Positions 44,539 through 53,030 of a stretch of DNA of 64,000 bases are shown here, one piece after another (the first letter of the stretch is position 1; each line of letters opens with the position of its first letter). The position numbers and the translations under genes are program-made. The stretch comes from Micromonospora noduli (lineage in GTDB: Bacteria; Actinomycetota; Actinomycetes; Mycobacteriales; Micromonosporaceae): positions 248,001 through 312,000 of the forward strand of contig NZ_PYAK01000002.1 of assembly GCF_003264365.1 (NCBI RefSeq). The letters are read 5' to 3'. The notes beneath the pieces are model-generated. The model was not told the DNA's origin. It worked only from the letters and a program-made list of their open reading frames with translations, and searched no databases.

Positions 44539-45282
44539 ATGATCGCGATGATTAGGCACCTGGACTGGGTAAACCGCTACGTCGCCGGGCAACAAGATCG
44601 GGTATGGCATGAGATGCGGCAGCTTGGCAGCCGCGTCCGTGAGCCAGCCTTCGCCGCTGAGGCGCAGGCGGTGTGCGACGAGATGGCCCGCCGAGCCCGG
44701 AGCAACATCGAAACCCTGGTCGCGCGCCTACGCGAGCAGGGCTACCGATTCCACCAGAACGACGACGACCAGACCCCGACAGAGCCATACACGCCACCCG
44801 ACCCGAAGGCGGAAGAGCTCCTTCACTGGCTGGAACAGCGTCTCGGCCCACTCCCGATGGTGTTGTCGTCGTGGATCCGCATCGTGGGCGACGTGTGGTT
44901 GGTTGGGACGCACCCGCAATGGCCCAACTCGGCTGCGGCCGACCCGCTTGTGCTGGAGTTGGCGGGTTCCCGCTACCCGAACAGCGACATCCGCGAGTAC
45001 TTCGCGGAAGAGATCGAGGCGTGGCAGGAAGACCAGGACGAGCCATTCCTACTGCCCGTCGCGCCCGACCACTTCCACAAGGACAACGTCAGCGGCGGTG
45101 GCCCCTACGGCATCATCCTCCCCGACGCATCCGCCGACGCGCACTTCGTGGGCGACGCCCGCATGCCCTTGGTGGCCTACCTGAACTGGACCTTCCGACA
45201 CGGCGGCTTCCCCCGACCCACCGCCGACCAAGCACAGTGGCAAGTCATCCGCCAGCTGAGAAAAGACCTCCACCGCCTCTGA
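44539..45282 (+). CDS. unknown soluble protein
   Basis: 247 aa from ATG 44539; ATG 44548 and 44497 are alternatives and none has a strong ribosome site. Helical N-terminus with many Arg/Gln, then a mixed region with conserved-looking WIRIVGDVWLVGTHPQWP and a DHFHKDNVSGGGPYG loop, and a MPLVAYLNWTFRHGGFP end. It looks like a real globular protein, perhaps an immunity-type or SMI1-like one, but I cannot name it. Confidence 0.65.
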   Translation: MIAMIRHLDWVNRYVAGQQDRVWHEMRQLGSRVREPAFAAEAQAVCDEMARRARSNIETLVARLREQGYRFHQNDDDQTPTEPYTPPDPKAEELLHWLEQRLGPLPMVLSSWIRIVGDVWLVGTHPQWPNSAAADPLVLELAGSRYPNSDIREYFAEEIEAWQEDQDEPFLLPVAPDHFHKDNVSGGGPYGIILPDASADAHFVGDARMPLVAYLNWTFRHGGFPRPTADQAQWQVIRQLRKDLHRL

Positions 45283-45342
45283 CGAACGCAGGCGATACCC
45301 CTCCCGACTGCAACCCGAACCACGGACGGGCGTGCTGACGCC

Positions 45343-45489
45343 TCACAAGCGTCGGCACCACTCGTAGCCGTAGACCCACCCAGTCGCCCTGCCACGCAGC
45401 TGCGAGAATTCGCGTACGAAGCCGGCGAAGTCGACGAACGAGGCTCCGTCGATGACGAGCACGGGAAGGGCATCGCTCTGGATGCTCAC
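45343..45489 (-). pseudogene. barstar-like N-terminal fragment
   Basis: From GTG 45489 the frame reads LVIDGASFVDFAGFVREFS, which resembles the first strand and helix of barstar-type RNase inhibitors, then runs into an unrelated end (GYEWCRRL) and stops after 48 codons. The 3' part shares a ~44-bp repeat with 47828-47871. Probably a broken immunity-gene copy. Confidence 0.35.
45352..45394. repeat. 44-bp imperfect repeat, copy 1
   Basis: TCGGCACCACTCGTAGC... matches 47828-47871 at about 39 of 44 positions with one indel. Both copies encode a (Y)xYEWCRxL peptide on the minus strand. Confidence 0.7.
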
Positions 45490-45849
45490 GAGGCAAGCAT
45501 GAGCGCGACCCAAAATCGCTACGCACAGCAGAGCCAATCCGACTCAATGAGCACCGTCAGTTTGGAAGGTGCCGAGCATCTCTTCGTGGGTCATGCGCGC
45601 GACCTTATCGCCGGGACGACCTGTAGGACCAAGCACAGGCGCTGCCATCGGCTACTCCGTGCGCTCACGCTCCGCCATCTGTCGCTAGGTTCCAAACCCC
45701 TGCCGAACATGAGCCCAGCGGTGTCGTGCACCGGCGAGAGCAGAGCCGAGCTTTGGAGAACCGCCGGTTCTTCACCTCGCGGACCGGTGCACCTGGGGCG
45801 GCGCAACCGCCGTGCACCGGATGTTCGACGCCGATGCGTAGCCACTCAG

Positions 45850-46992
45850 TTAGCGGGCCGGTCCGCCGTACGGGTCGTGGCTGAGCTGCTGGACGCCGCC
45901 CTGAGGGGGCCCGCTGTACGGGCCGGGGAACCCGTCGGCCGGCGGCGTCGTGTGCAGCACCGCGGTCGGTGCGTCGCTCATGCCCACTCCGGCCGGCGCT
46001 GTCAGCTGAGTCGCCGCGTGCGGAGCCGGCTTGTCCGGCGTGTTCCGGCGGCGGTTCACCAGCAGGGCCAGTGTGCCCAGGCCGACGGCGACCAGCAGGC
46101 CGCCCAGGATGTACGGCAGGGAACCGCTGCCCTCGTTGCTGACCGGTTCGAGGGCGGGGGGTGCCGCCGCGACTACGCTGGTCTCCGGCTCGGGAGCCCC
46201 GTCCGCTGCCGCGGTTGCGGTGGGCGAGGGCGGGGTCTTGGTGGGCGCGGCCGCGGTGGCCAAGGTCAGCCGCACGCTCGCGATGTCACCGGCGGGGCCC
46301 TGTACGGTCGTGCGGGTGGTGCGATAGCCGTCCAGGGCTGCGACGATCGTGATCCGGCCCTCGGCGATCGTCTTACCGGCACCCGACTTGATCGAGAACC
46401 GGCCGCTCCGGTCGCTCGTCGTACGGTATTCGTGCCCGGCGCTGTCCCGGATGGTCAGGGCCACGCCGCCGATCCCCTTGCCGCTGGTGTCACGGACCTG
46501 GCCGGACACCCCGTCCACCTCGGACGACGGCTTGTCCGCGCCGGGTTGCGGCGCGCCCGCGCCGGGTAGCGATGTGCCCGGGCCGTAAATGTAGACCATC
46601 TTGTAGTCGAAGCTGTTCTGCCCGCCGAGCCGTACGGCGACCGAGATGTTGCGACCGGAGATCTCGCCCGCGTTCACCTGGGGCGCGACGACGGTGGCTT
46701 GAAAGTCCTGGCTCTGGCCGGATTTGAGGTTCGGCTCCACCCGGCAGCCGGTGGTGCATTGCAGGCCGCCACTGACCACCACGATGGCCGTTTCGGCCCT
46801 GTTCCCGTTGTTCCTGACGCGGAACTGAACGCGAACCTTGTCGCCGGGCTTCACGTTCTCCGCCGACACGCTCCGGATGCTGATGGGTGCCGGGGCGCCC
46901 GCCACGGGTGCCGCGGACACCGCTAGCGTGCCCCCGGTCAGCGCGATCAATGCGGCGACCCGGGCCCATCGGGCAGGTGAACGCGTCGTCAC
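45850..46992 (-). CDS. secreted/membrane surface protein with CARDB-like and Cna-B-like domains
   Basis: 380 aa. Signal peptide (ARVAALIALTGGTLAVSAAP) to about residue 33. Then an Ig-like CARDB segment (ISIRSVSAENVKPGDKVRVQ) with a CTTGC Cys pair, a carboxypeptidase-regulatory-like domain (VSGQVRDTSGKGIGGVALT), a Thr/Pro/Ala linker, one TM helix (YILGGLLVAVGLGTLALLV) followed by RRR, and a Pro-rich cytoplasmic tail. So it is a type I membrane protein displayed outside. Function unknown; possibly adhesion or envelope sensing. Confidence 0.8.
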   Translation of the reverse strand: MTTRSPARWARVAALIALTGGTLAVSAAPVAGAPAPISIRSVSAENVKPGDKVRVQFRVRNNGNRAETAIVVVSGGLQCTTGCRVEPNLKSGQSQDFQATVVAPQVNAGEISGRNISVAVRLGGQNSFDYKMVYIYGPGTSLPGAGAPQPGADKPSSEVDGVSGQVRDTSGKGIGGVALTIRDSAGHEYRTTSDRSGRFSIKSGAGKTIAEGRITIVAALDGYRTTRTTVQGPAGDIASVRLTLATAAAPTKTPPSPTATAAADGAPEPETSVVAAAPPALEPVSNEGSGSLPYILGGLLVAVGLGTLALLVNRRRNTPDKPAPHAATQLTAPAGVGMSDAPTAVLHTTPPADGFPGPYSGPPQGGVQQLSHDPYGGPAR

Positions 46993-47201
46993 TTCCTACC
47001 ACCCTCTCCTCGGGCAGGCGACATCGCCCGATGACACCGCAGGACACTATGCACTGTCGGGATGGGTTGCGACTCGCGGGCCCCTACCCGGCCTCTCACA
47101 GGGGACCTCGCGCCGCGACCAGGAGCCTCGCCCGTGCAGTGCCGGGTAGCGCCGCGCCCGACGGACCGCACGGCACAGCCACTTCTGGCAGGATCCGCCG
47201 G

Positions 47202-47723
47202 ATGCGCAAACTGATGGTGCTCCTTCTCCTGATGGCTGTTGCCGGCTGCGGCGACGATGATGCGACCGAGACGGGAGCCACCGAACAGTTCACCCAGGGC
47301 GGCGTCAGTATGGAGCCGACGGTCAAGGCCCGCCAGGTCGTCACCGCACGGACAGTAACCGGGATGTACGAGGCACGACGCGGCGATGTCGTCCTGATTC
47401 GTTCCCCCGGCGGCCTCTGGGGTGACCGCAAGGTGCCGCTACTCAAACGCGTCGTCGCGGTTGGCGGCGAAACCATCGCCTGCTGCGATAGCTCGGGCAA
47501 GGTGACGGTCGACGGTAAGCCGCTGGCCGAGTCGTATGTGGCTGAGGACGCGTCGCTCGACGAGCCGCCGAACGCAGACTTCTGCGGCCCGCGGCGGTTC
47601 GCCGCGGTTACCGTGCCGGCCGACTCCGTCTTCCTGATGGGCGATAGCCGCGCCCGGTCGAACGACTCCCGGTGTGCCGGGCCGCTGCCGGTGTCGTCGG
47701 TCTTCGCCGTAATGGTCGGCTGA
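47202..47723 (+). CDS. signal peptidase I-like protein with lipoprotein signal
   Basis: 173 aa from ATG 47202. S26 serine protease motifs: SMEPT with Ser36, general base Lys82 in LLKRVVAVGGE, and MGDSRARSNDSR (GDNR-type box). In place of the usual N-terminal TM anchor it has a lipoprotein signal MRKLMVLLLLMAVAGC with lipobox Cys16, then acidic DDD. It would be tethered by lipid outside the cell. Divergent from the surface protein gene, whose signal peptide might be among its substrates. Confidence 0.85.
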   Translation: MRKLMVLLLLMAVAGCGDDDATETGATEQFTQGGVSMEPTVKARQVVTARTVTGMYEARRGDVVLIRSPGGLWGDRKVPLLKRVVAVGGETIACCDSSGKVTVDGKPLAESYVAEDASLDEPPNADFCGPRRFAAVTVPADSVFLMGDSRARSNDSRCAGPLPVSSVFAVMVG

Positions 47724-48124
47724 CCCGGGGCGCACCTGACACTTGCCGCGGACGTACCGAGGTGGCTGACGCCAAGCGCCCGGACGGCGGCAGTGGGTAC
47801 GTCGTCCTGTACTGGGGCTTTCAACCCTCGGCACCACTCGTAGCAATAGGCCCCACCCGGTCGCCCTGCCATCCCGCGCACTTCCGCCTCAGCCGCAGGT
47901 TGGGATCTTCTCCGTTACCGGGCTCGTACTGTGGATCGTCAAGCACTTCCCATGCCCGGCTGTCCGTCCGGGCTCCTCCTCCGCTGTACAGGCGCTGGCA
48001 GCTCCGGCGGTCGATCGCAGACCGGACGGTCCGACACAGCGACGTTTCCCCGTTCCCTGCCGCGATGTCGACTGCCGTGGGTCGGCACTGTCGTCCAGGA
48101 ACAGCCTGAGGAGGCTGGTCGATC
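47724..48124. other. gene-poor interval with repeat copy 2
   Basis: 401 bases. Repeat copy 2 lies at 47828-47871. A minus-strand frame here (WEVLDDPQYEPGNGEDPN) looks protein-like for a few dozen codons but is broken, so a decayed small gene is likely. Confidence 0.45.
47828..47871. repeat. 44-bp imperfect repeat, copy 2
   Basis: Partner of 45352-45394. On the minus strand it encodes YCYEWCRGL, against YGYEWCRRL in copy 1, which points to two remnants of one gene family. Confidence 0.7.
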
Positions 48125-48295
48125 ATGGGGTGGCACCCACACCGGTGGTCCCGCCACGCCGACCAGCGGCCCTACGTCGTCGCCGACCGGCTTGACGACC
48201 TACAGGGGCCTCCCCGCCACGCCGTGAGCCTGGATCGCCAACTCGACTGGTCCGGGCCGGCGCGCTACGACCTAGACAACCCAGCGTGCTGGTGA
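48125..48295 (+). pseudogene. N-terminal fragment of a small actinobacterial protein
   Basis: 56 codons from ATG 48125. The sequence (RHADQRPYVVADRLDDLQGP, then LDRQLDWSGPARYDLDNPA) looks like the start of a common ~100-aa actinobacterial hypothetical with the LDWSG...YDLD box, but it stops right after it. Probably truncated. Confidence 0.5.
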
Positions 48296-48326
48296 CCCCG
48301 TCCGTATGACGCCTCCCACAGTTGTG

Positions 48327-48338
48327 GACTGATCAGTC
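48327..48338. promoter_or_regulatory. TetR operator, copy 1 (GACTGATCAGTC)
   Basis: 12-bp perfect palindrome 22 bp before the TetR start. Its 10-bp core ACTGATCAGT recurs before the SDR gene. Confidence 0.7.
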
Positions 48339-48360
48339 TCCTACTTCTTAAGGTTGTCGC

Positions 48361-48936
48361 ATGGGCAGGCCAAGGACGTTCGACATCGACACGGCGGTGG
48401 ACCGCGCGATGGAGTTGTTCTGGCGTCAGGGATTCGAGGCGACCTCGACCGAGGATCTCGTGGAGAGTCTCGGAATCGCCCGGGGCAGTCTGTACAAGGC
48501 GTTCGGGTCCAAGGAGCAGCTCTACGCGCTGGCACTCCGCCGTTACTGCCAGCGCCACGCGGCAGGGCTGACCGAGGTGTTGGACCGGGCGGAGCAGGTG
48601 CGCCCGGCGATCCGGGCGGTGCTCCTGGAACTGATGGAGGCCGACCTGGCCGACCCGGAGCGGGGCTGCCTGCTGGTCAACGCGGCCACGGAACGCTCGG
48701 CGCATCCGGACACGGTGCTGCAGGTCTCGCGCACGATGGGTCAGGTCGAGTCGGCCCTGGCCGGGGCGTTGGAGCGGGCGCGGGTCCGCGGGGAGATCGC
48801 GGCGGACAAGCAACCGCAGGAGCTGGCCCAGTTTCTGACCACGTTTCTGCAGGGCCTGCGGGTGATGGGCAAGGCCCGCGCGGATCGGGCGTTCCTCAAC
48901 AATGCCGTGGAGGTCGCCCTGGGCGCCCTCGACTGA
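48361..48936 (+). CDS. TetR-family repressor
   Basis: 191 aa. HTH TSTEDLVESLGIARGSLYKAF at about residues 29-49, and a C-terminal domain of the TetR_C_6/AcrR-like type (GCLLVNAATERSAHPD, FLTTFLQGLRVMGKA). Operators sit before this gene and before the SDR 57 bp downstream, so the protein probably represses both. Confidence 0.93.
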   Translation: MGRPRTFDIDTAVDRAMELFWRQGFEATSTEDLVESLGIARGSLYKAFGSKEQLYALALRRYCQRHAAGLTEVLDRAEQVRPAIRAVLLELMEADLADPERGCLLVNAATERSAHPDTVLQVSRTMGQVESALAGALERARVRGEIAADKQPQELAQFLTTFLQGLRVMGKARADRAFLNNAVEVALGALD

Positions 48937-48958
48937 CTTTTTGCTGCCCGAATTAGGA

Positions 48959-48968
48959 ACTGATCAGT
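48959..48968. promoter_or_regulatory. TetR operator, copy 2 (ACTGATCAGT)
   Basis: Same 10-bp core as at 48328-48337, located 24 bp before the SDR start. Confidence 0.65.
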
Positions 48969-48992
48969 CAACAATTGTGGGAGTGAGTGTTA

Positions 48993-49781
48993 GTGGATCT
49001 CGAACTGCAGGGCAAGGTTGCCATCGTCACCGGCGCGAGCAAGGGCATCGGTCTGACCACCGTGGCGGCGTTGCTCGACGAGGGTGCGCACGTGGTGGCG
49101 AGCAGCCGTGCGAGCACGCCGGAGCTCGACGCCCTGGCCGCGCGTGGCGCCACCGTGGTACTGGCCGACATCACCGACGCGGCTACCCCGCAGCGGCTCG
49201 TCGACACCGCGCTGTCGGCGTACGGGCGTCTGGATGTCCTTGTCAACAACGTTGGCGCCGGCAGTGCCCGGTCAGGATTCCTCGACGTCGACGACGCCGA
49301 GTGGGCGCGAGTGTTCGACGTGACGTTCTTCAGCGCCGTGCGCACCAGCAGGGCAGCCCTGCCAGCCCTGCTGGGCAACGGCGGGACGATCGTCAACATC
49401 AGCAGCATCAACGCTCGGCTGCCGTTCCCGATGGTGGTCGACTATTCCGCGGCCAAGGCGGCGATGTCCAACCTGACCAAGACCCTGTCGGAGGAGTTCG
49501 CGCCGCGTGGCGTACGGGTCAACGCCGTCTCGCCCGGCCCGGTGCGAACCCCGTTCTGGACCGGGCCGGATGGCTTCGCGCACGCCGTCGCCGCCAGCGC
49601 GGGTGTCAGCATCCAGCAGGCGCTTGACGAGGTCGTGCCACAGAGCATGGCGATCAGCACCGGCCGGATCACCGAGGCCCGCGAGGTCGCCGACCTGGTG
49701 CTGTTCCTTGCCTCCGCCCGCTCCTCCAACACAACCGGCGCCGAGTTCATCCTCGATGGCGGCCAGGTCAAGACCCTCTGA
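48993..49781 (+). CDS. short-chain dehydrogenase/reductase
   Basis: 262 aa; GTG 48993 preferred because GGGAG is then nine bases upstream (GTG 48987 would leave three). Cofactor loop TGASKGIG, NNVG, catalytic Ser in NISSIN and YSAAK with Tyr and Lys; the SSR after the second strand suggests NADPH. C-terminal FILDGGQ is classical. Regulated by the preceding TetR. Substrate unknown. Confidence 0.92.
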   Translation: MDLELQGKVAIVTGASKGIGLTTVAALLDEGAHVVASSRASTPELDALAARGATVVLADITDAATPQRLVDTALSAYGRLDVLVNNVGAGSARSGFLDVDDAEWARVFDVTFFSAVRTSRAALPALLGNGGTIVNISSINARLPFPMVVDYSAAKAAMSNLTKTLSEEFAPRGVRVNAVSPGPVRTPFWTGPDGFAHAVAASAGVSIQQALDEVVPQSMAISTGRITEAREVADLVLFLASARSSNTTGAEFILDGGQVKTL

Positions 49782-49798
49782 CAACAAATGCTCACCGT

Positions 49799-49833
49799 GC
49801 GCCGGCCGGGTCTCTCACTGACCCGGCCGGCGC
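49799..49833 (+). terminator. intrinsic hairpin after the SDR
   Basis: Perfect 14-bp stem (49799-49812 with 49820-49833) around a 7-base loop, 18 bases after the stop; no U-tract. Confidence 0.8.
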
Positions 49834-50078
49834 TCCGACGGTCAGTGCTGTGCCAGCCGGGCCGGCCAGGAGCGTCAGCCGCTGGATGCTGGGGTGTCCA
49901 CCGCCACAAGAAAGGCGCGGCAGCTCGATGAGCGAGGCCGCGACTGCGATCTCCAAGAAGGGCCCCGGCGGCGCGAACGTCCAGACGCGCGGGTGCGGCG
50001 GATTTCGCTGGCACGTTGCCTCATCGGCGAGCTGGAGGTCCCGACGAGTCTGCGGGCTCTGCACGCCGGGGTGACGGG

Positions 50079-50504
50079 TCAGCGGATGAGGGCGCGGCTG
50101 AGGAGGTGCTGTAGGGCGTCCTGCTCTTCGGGGGCCAGAGGGGCCAGGGGGCTGTCTTCGGAGAGCAACTTGAGGAGGCGTTCGCGCAGTTCGGTGCCCT
50201 TGGGGGTCAGGACGAGCTGCTTGGCGCGGCGATCGTCGGGGTGTGGGTGGCGTTCGAGATGGCCCTGCTCTTCGAGGCGATCGGCGATGAAGGTGATGTT
50301 GGAGGGCTCGCAGCTCATCCGTTCGGCGAGTTCACGCAGGGTCAGGGGGTGGGTCAGCTCGCGCAGCAGGTTGCCCTGTGAGGTGGTCAGACCGAGGGCG
50401 GCTGTCCGGGCCCGAAGGTGGGCATCGATCTGATTGGCCAGGTCTTTGACCAGCCCGCACAGCCGGCGGTCGCTCTGGCCTGGGGACTCGCGCTCGGTGG
50501 ACAC
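50079..50504 (-). CDS. MarR-family regulator
   Basis: 141 aa from GTG 50504. Winged helix with LRELAERMSCEPSNITFIAD and the wing RRAKQLVLTPKG (about residues 55-105), flanked by dimerisation helices. Divergent from the MBL-fold hydrolase, with a three-unit 15-bp repeat between them that is the likely operator. Confidence 0.93.
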   Translation of the reverse strand: MSTERESPGQSDRRLCGLVKDLANQIDAHLRARTAALGLTTSQGNLLRELTHPLTLRELAERMSCEPSNITFIADRLEEQGHLERHPHPDDRRAKQLVLTPKGTELRERLLKLLSEDSPLAPLAPEEQDALQHLLSRALIR

Positions 50505-50519
50505 GTCACAACCTTACTA

Positions 50520-50564
50520 CAGCTGACATAGTTGCAGCTGAAGTAGTTCTAGCTGTAACTTGTT
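50520..50564. promoter_or_regulatory. three 15-bp tandem repeats (MarR operator array)
   Basis: Units start at 50520, 50535 and 50550: CAGCTGACATAGTTG, CAGCTGAAGTAGTTC, TAGCTGTAACTTGTT. The AGCTG core returns every 15 bp exactly. The array starts 16 bp before the MarR GTG and ends 50 bp before the hydrolase start. Confidence 0.7.
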
Positions 50565-50613
50565 GCCCGTGCCGCTGCCAGGTGGCACCTCTCCGAGCAC
50601 GAGGTAGGACCAT

Positions 50614-51507
50614 ATGGCCGCAACAACAGATTTCGACCGCATACGACTGACCAGCGCACCGCGCGTCCGTTCGCTCAGCCTGGGTGAACTGAAGATCACC
50701 TACGTTCCGGACGGGCTGGCCCTGTGCAAGCCGCGCGGCTGGCTGCCCGCCGCCACCGACGCGGACTGGGCGGCCAACCGCGATCATCTCGACGACGGCG
50801 GCTTCCTGCCCGCAGCCATTGGCGGGCTGCTGGTCGAGCGGGGTGACCGGGCGCTGCTCATCGACACCGGGTTCGGACCGGAGTCCCACCCCGACGACCC
50901 GGCCAACCCGATGCTGGGGAGCATCCACGGCGGTGAGCTGCTGGACGGCCTGCGGCGGCTGGGCCGCGAACCGCGCCAGATCGAGGCCGTCGCCATCACC
51001 CATCTGCACCTCGACCACCTGGGCTGGGCCTGGAGCGCCGAGCCCGGCACCGATGCGCCGCCATTCGCACACGCCACCCATTTCATCGCGGCACCCGAGT
51101 GGGAGCGGCGCGACCTGGCCGCCGAGGGCGGGGCGACCGAGGAACGTGTGGCCGCCTTCGCACCCCGTGTTCGTACCGTCGAGGACGGCGAGGAGATCTT
51201 CCCCGGCGTGCGGGCCTCGTTCTCGATCGGACACACCGTCGGCCACGTCACGTACATCATCACCGGCGGCGACCGGCGGCTCATCGCGTTCGGCGACGCA
51301 ATGCACGCGCCGGTCCAGGTCACCCACCCCGAATGGGGCTGCGGGATCGACCACGACCCCGCCGAAGCCGCCGCGCACCGCCGCCACCTGGTCGAAGAGC
51401 TGAGCCGCCCCGACACCATCGGCTACGGCAACCACTTCGCCGACGTGGTCTTCGGACGCGCCGAACGTCGCCCCGACGGCCGGTTCACCTGGGTCCCGGT
51501 CGCCTGA
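50614..51507 (+). CDS. MBL-fold metallo-hydrolase
   Basis: 297 aa. Zinc motif THLHLDH with His130, His132, Asp134, His135; further ligands in SIGHTVGH and the Asp of AFGDAMH. The family includes lactonases (AHL-type), sulfatases and esterases; the long insert GGFLPAAIGG resembles actinobacterial QuiP/AttM-like lactonase relatives, but substrate is open. Probably regulated by the divergent MarR protein. Confidence 0.9.
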   Translation: MAATTDFDRIRLTSAPRVRSLSLGELKITYVPDGLALCKPRGWLPAATDADWAANRDHLDDGGFLPAAIGGLLVERGDRALLIDTGFGPESHPDDPANPMLGSIHGGELLDGLRRLGREPRQIEAVAITHLHLDHLGWAWSAEPGTDAPPFAHATHFIAAPEWERRDLAAEGGATEERVAAFAPRVRTVEDGEEIFPGVRASFSIGHTVGHVTYIITGGDRRLIAFGDAMHAPVQVTHPEWGCGIDHDPAEAAAHRRHLVEELSRPDTIGYGNHFADVVFGRAERRPDGRFTWVPVA

Positions 51508-51661
51508 CTGTCCCGCCGGCCGCCATTGGCCCGCCATCACCGCCGCCACGCTCACCCTGACCAGCGGGAGTGATCGGCAACAGTGCCGGCGATGAGCGGC
51601 GGAGCCGCTCATCGCCGTGCCCGACAAGTCGTACGAATCGCTAGAGGAACGGAGAACTGTC

Positions 51662-52639
51662 ATGAAGCACATCAAGCTGGGGGACCTGGACGTCTCCCGC
51701 ATCGGTCTGGGCTTGGTATCGATGTCCTACGCCTACACCGGAGCCGGCACGGACGACGCCGAGTCGGTACGCACCATCCACCGGGCCCTGGAACTGGGCG
51801 TCACTCTCCTCGACACCGCCGAGGTCTACGGCCCGTACATCAACGAGGAACTCCTCGGCAAAGCGCTCAAGGGCCGCCGGGACCAGGCCGTAGTGGCGAC
51901 AAAGTTCGGCATGATTTCGCATGCGGGCGGCGGGGCAGGGCAACTCGACAGCAGCCCGGCCAACATCCGCACCGCCGTCGAAGGGTCGCTCAAGCGGCTG
52001 GGCACCGACTACATCGACCTGTACTACCAGCACCGGGTCGACCCGACCACGCCCATCGAGGACACCATCGGGGCGCTGGCCGAACTGATCGCTGAGGGCA
52101 AGATCCGCCACATCGGCCTGTCCGAGGCCGGACCGGAGACGATCCGCCGCGCCCATGCTGTCCATCCCATCGCTGCCGTCCAGTCGGAATACTCCCTGTG
52201 GACCCGGCACCCGGAGGCACAGGTGCTGCCCCTGCTGCGCGAGCTGAACATCGGCTTCGTGCCGTACTCGCCCCTGGGACGCGGATTCCTCACCGGCCAG
52301 ATCCGCTCGACCAGCGGCTTCGACGAGACGGACCTGCGTAAGAACAACCCGCGCTTCACCGGCGAGAACCTCCAGCGCAATCTGCGTCTCGCAGACGAGG
52401 TCCAAGCCGTTGCCGCCGAAGCGGGTACCACTCCGGCGCAGATCGCACTGGCCTGGCTGCTGACCCGGGGCGACGACATCGCCCCCATCCCCGGCACCAA
52501 GCGCGTGGCACGCGTCGAGGAGAACACCGCCGCTGACGCCGTGGAACTGACCGCCAAACAGATCGAGAAGCTCGACAACCTTCCTCCCGCTGTCGGCGAC
52601 ACCCACGACGAAGCCGCCATGCGCCTGTTGGAGCGTTGA
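51662..52639 (+). CDS. aldo/keto reductase
   Basis: 325 aa; ATG 51662 has GGAG upstream. Catalytic tetrad: Asp in LLDTAEVYG, Tyr of the same box, Lys in VVATKFG and His in YYQHRVD. NADPH-binding C-terminus IPGTKRVARVEEN. Class AKR13-like (YakC/perakine reductase type). 154 bp after the MBL gene on the same strand, possibly co-regulated. Confidence 0.93.
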   Translation: MKHIKLGDLDVSRIGLGLVSMSYAYTGAGTDDAESVRTIHRALELGVTLLDTAEVYGPYINEELLGKALKGRRDQAVVATKFGMISHAGGGAGQLDSSPANIRTAVEGSLKRLGTDYIDLYYQHRVDPTTPIEDTIGALAELIAEGKIRHIGLSEAGPETIRRAHAVHPIAAVQSEYSLWTRHPEAQVLPLLRELNIGFVPYSPLGRGFLTGQIRSTSGFDETDLRKNNPRFTGENLQRNLRLADEVQAVAAEAGTTPAQIALAWLLTRGDDIAPIPGTKRVARVEENTAADAVELTAKQIEKLDNLPPAVGDTHDEAAMRLLER

Positions 52640-53030
52640 CCCCAGCCCCGGCGGTGAGCGCCCTTGCCGCTTGTGCACGGGCGGCATCGACCCCAGCAGC
52701 TCTGACCGAGAACGTCTCTTAGCCGGTTGAACCCGGCGAACACCCCGTCGAGCGGTTCAGTGCGCAGCGTGCAGATGCGCCCTTGCGCCTGCACGCTGCG
52801 CACCACAACCCCGGCGATCTCGGGGGACCCTTCAGATGCGGAGAGACGGTTGGCTTGCTGACCTCACTGGCTGAGCCAGCATTCCGACAGTGGCCGGCCG
52901 TGGCTCAGCCGCGCCGGCATGGCACGCCGGCTTGCGTCGGTCAGGGCACCGAAGATGAGTTGGGACGTCCTCCGACGCTCGGCAGCTCCCCAATTGGGCA
53001 CTTCTTCAGATGGAAGGCGGATTATTTGTC
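52640..53030. other. intergenic region with strong inverted repeat
   Basis: 391 bases. Apart from the hairpin at 52760-52803 I see no gene; short frames here are of shadow type. Confidence 0.5.
52760..52803. repeat. perfect 15-bp inverted repeat
   Basis: GTGCGCAGCGTGCAG (52760-52774) and CTGCACGCTGCGCAC (52789-52803) are exact reverse complements, 14-base spacer. It is 120 bp after the aldo/keto reductase. Terminator, operator or transposon-end remnant are all possible. Confidence 0.75.

Larger units (their letters stand above)
45283..45849. other. gene-poor interval
   Basis: 567 bases holding the barstar-like fragment and repeat copy 1. No complete gene is supported in the remaining sequence. 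Confidence 0.5.

Noticed and set aside
52024..52806. 260-codon minus frame as a transposase or other gene
   Set aside because: Lies opposite the clearly coding aldo/keto reductase and has no transposase motif.
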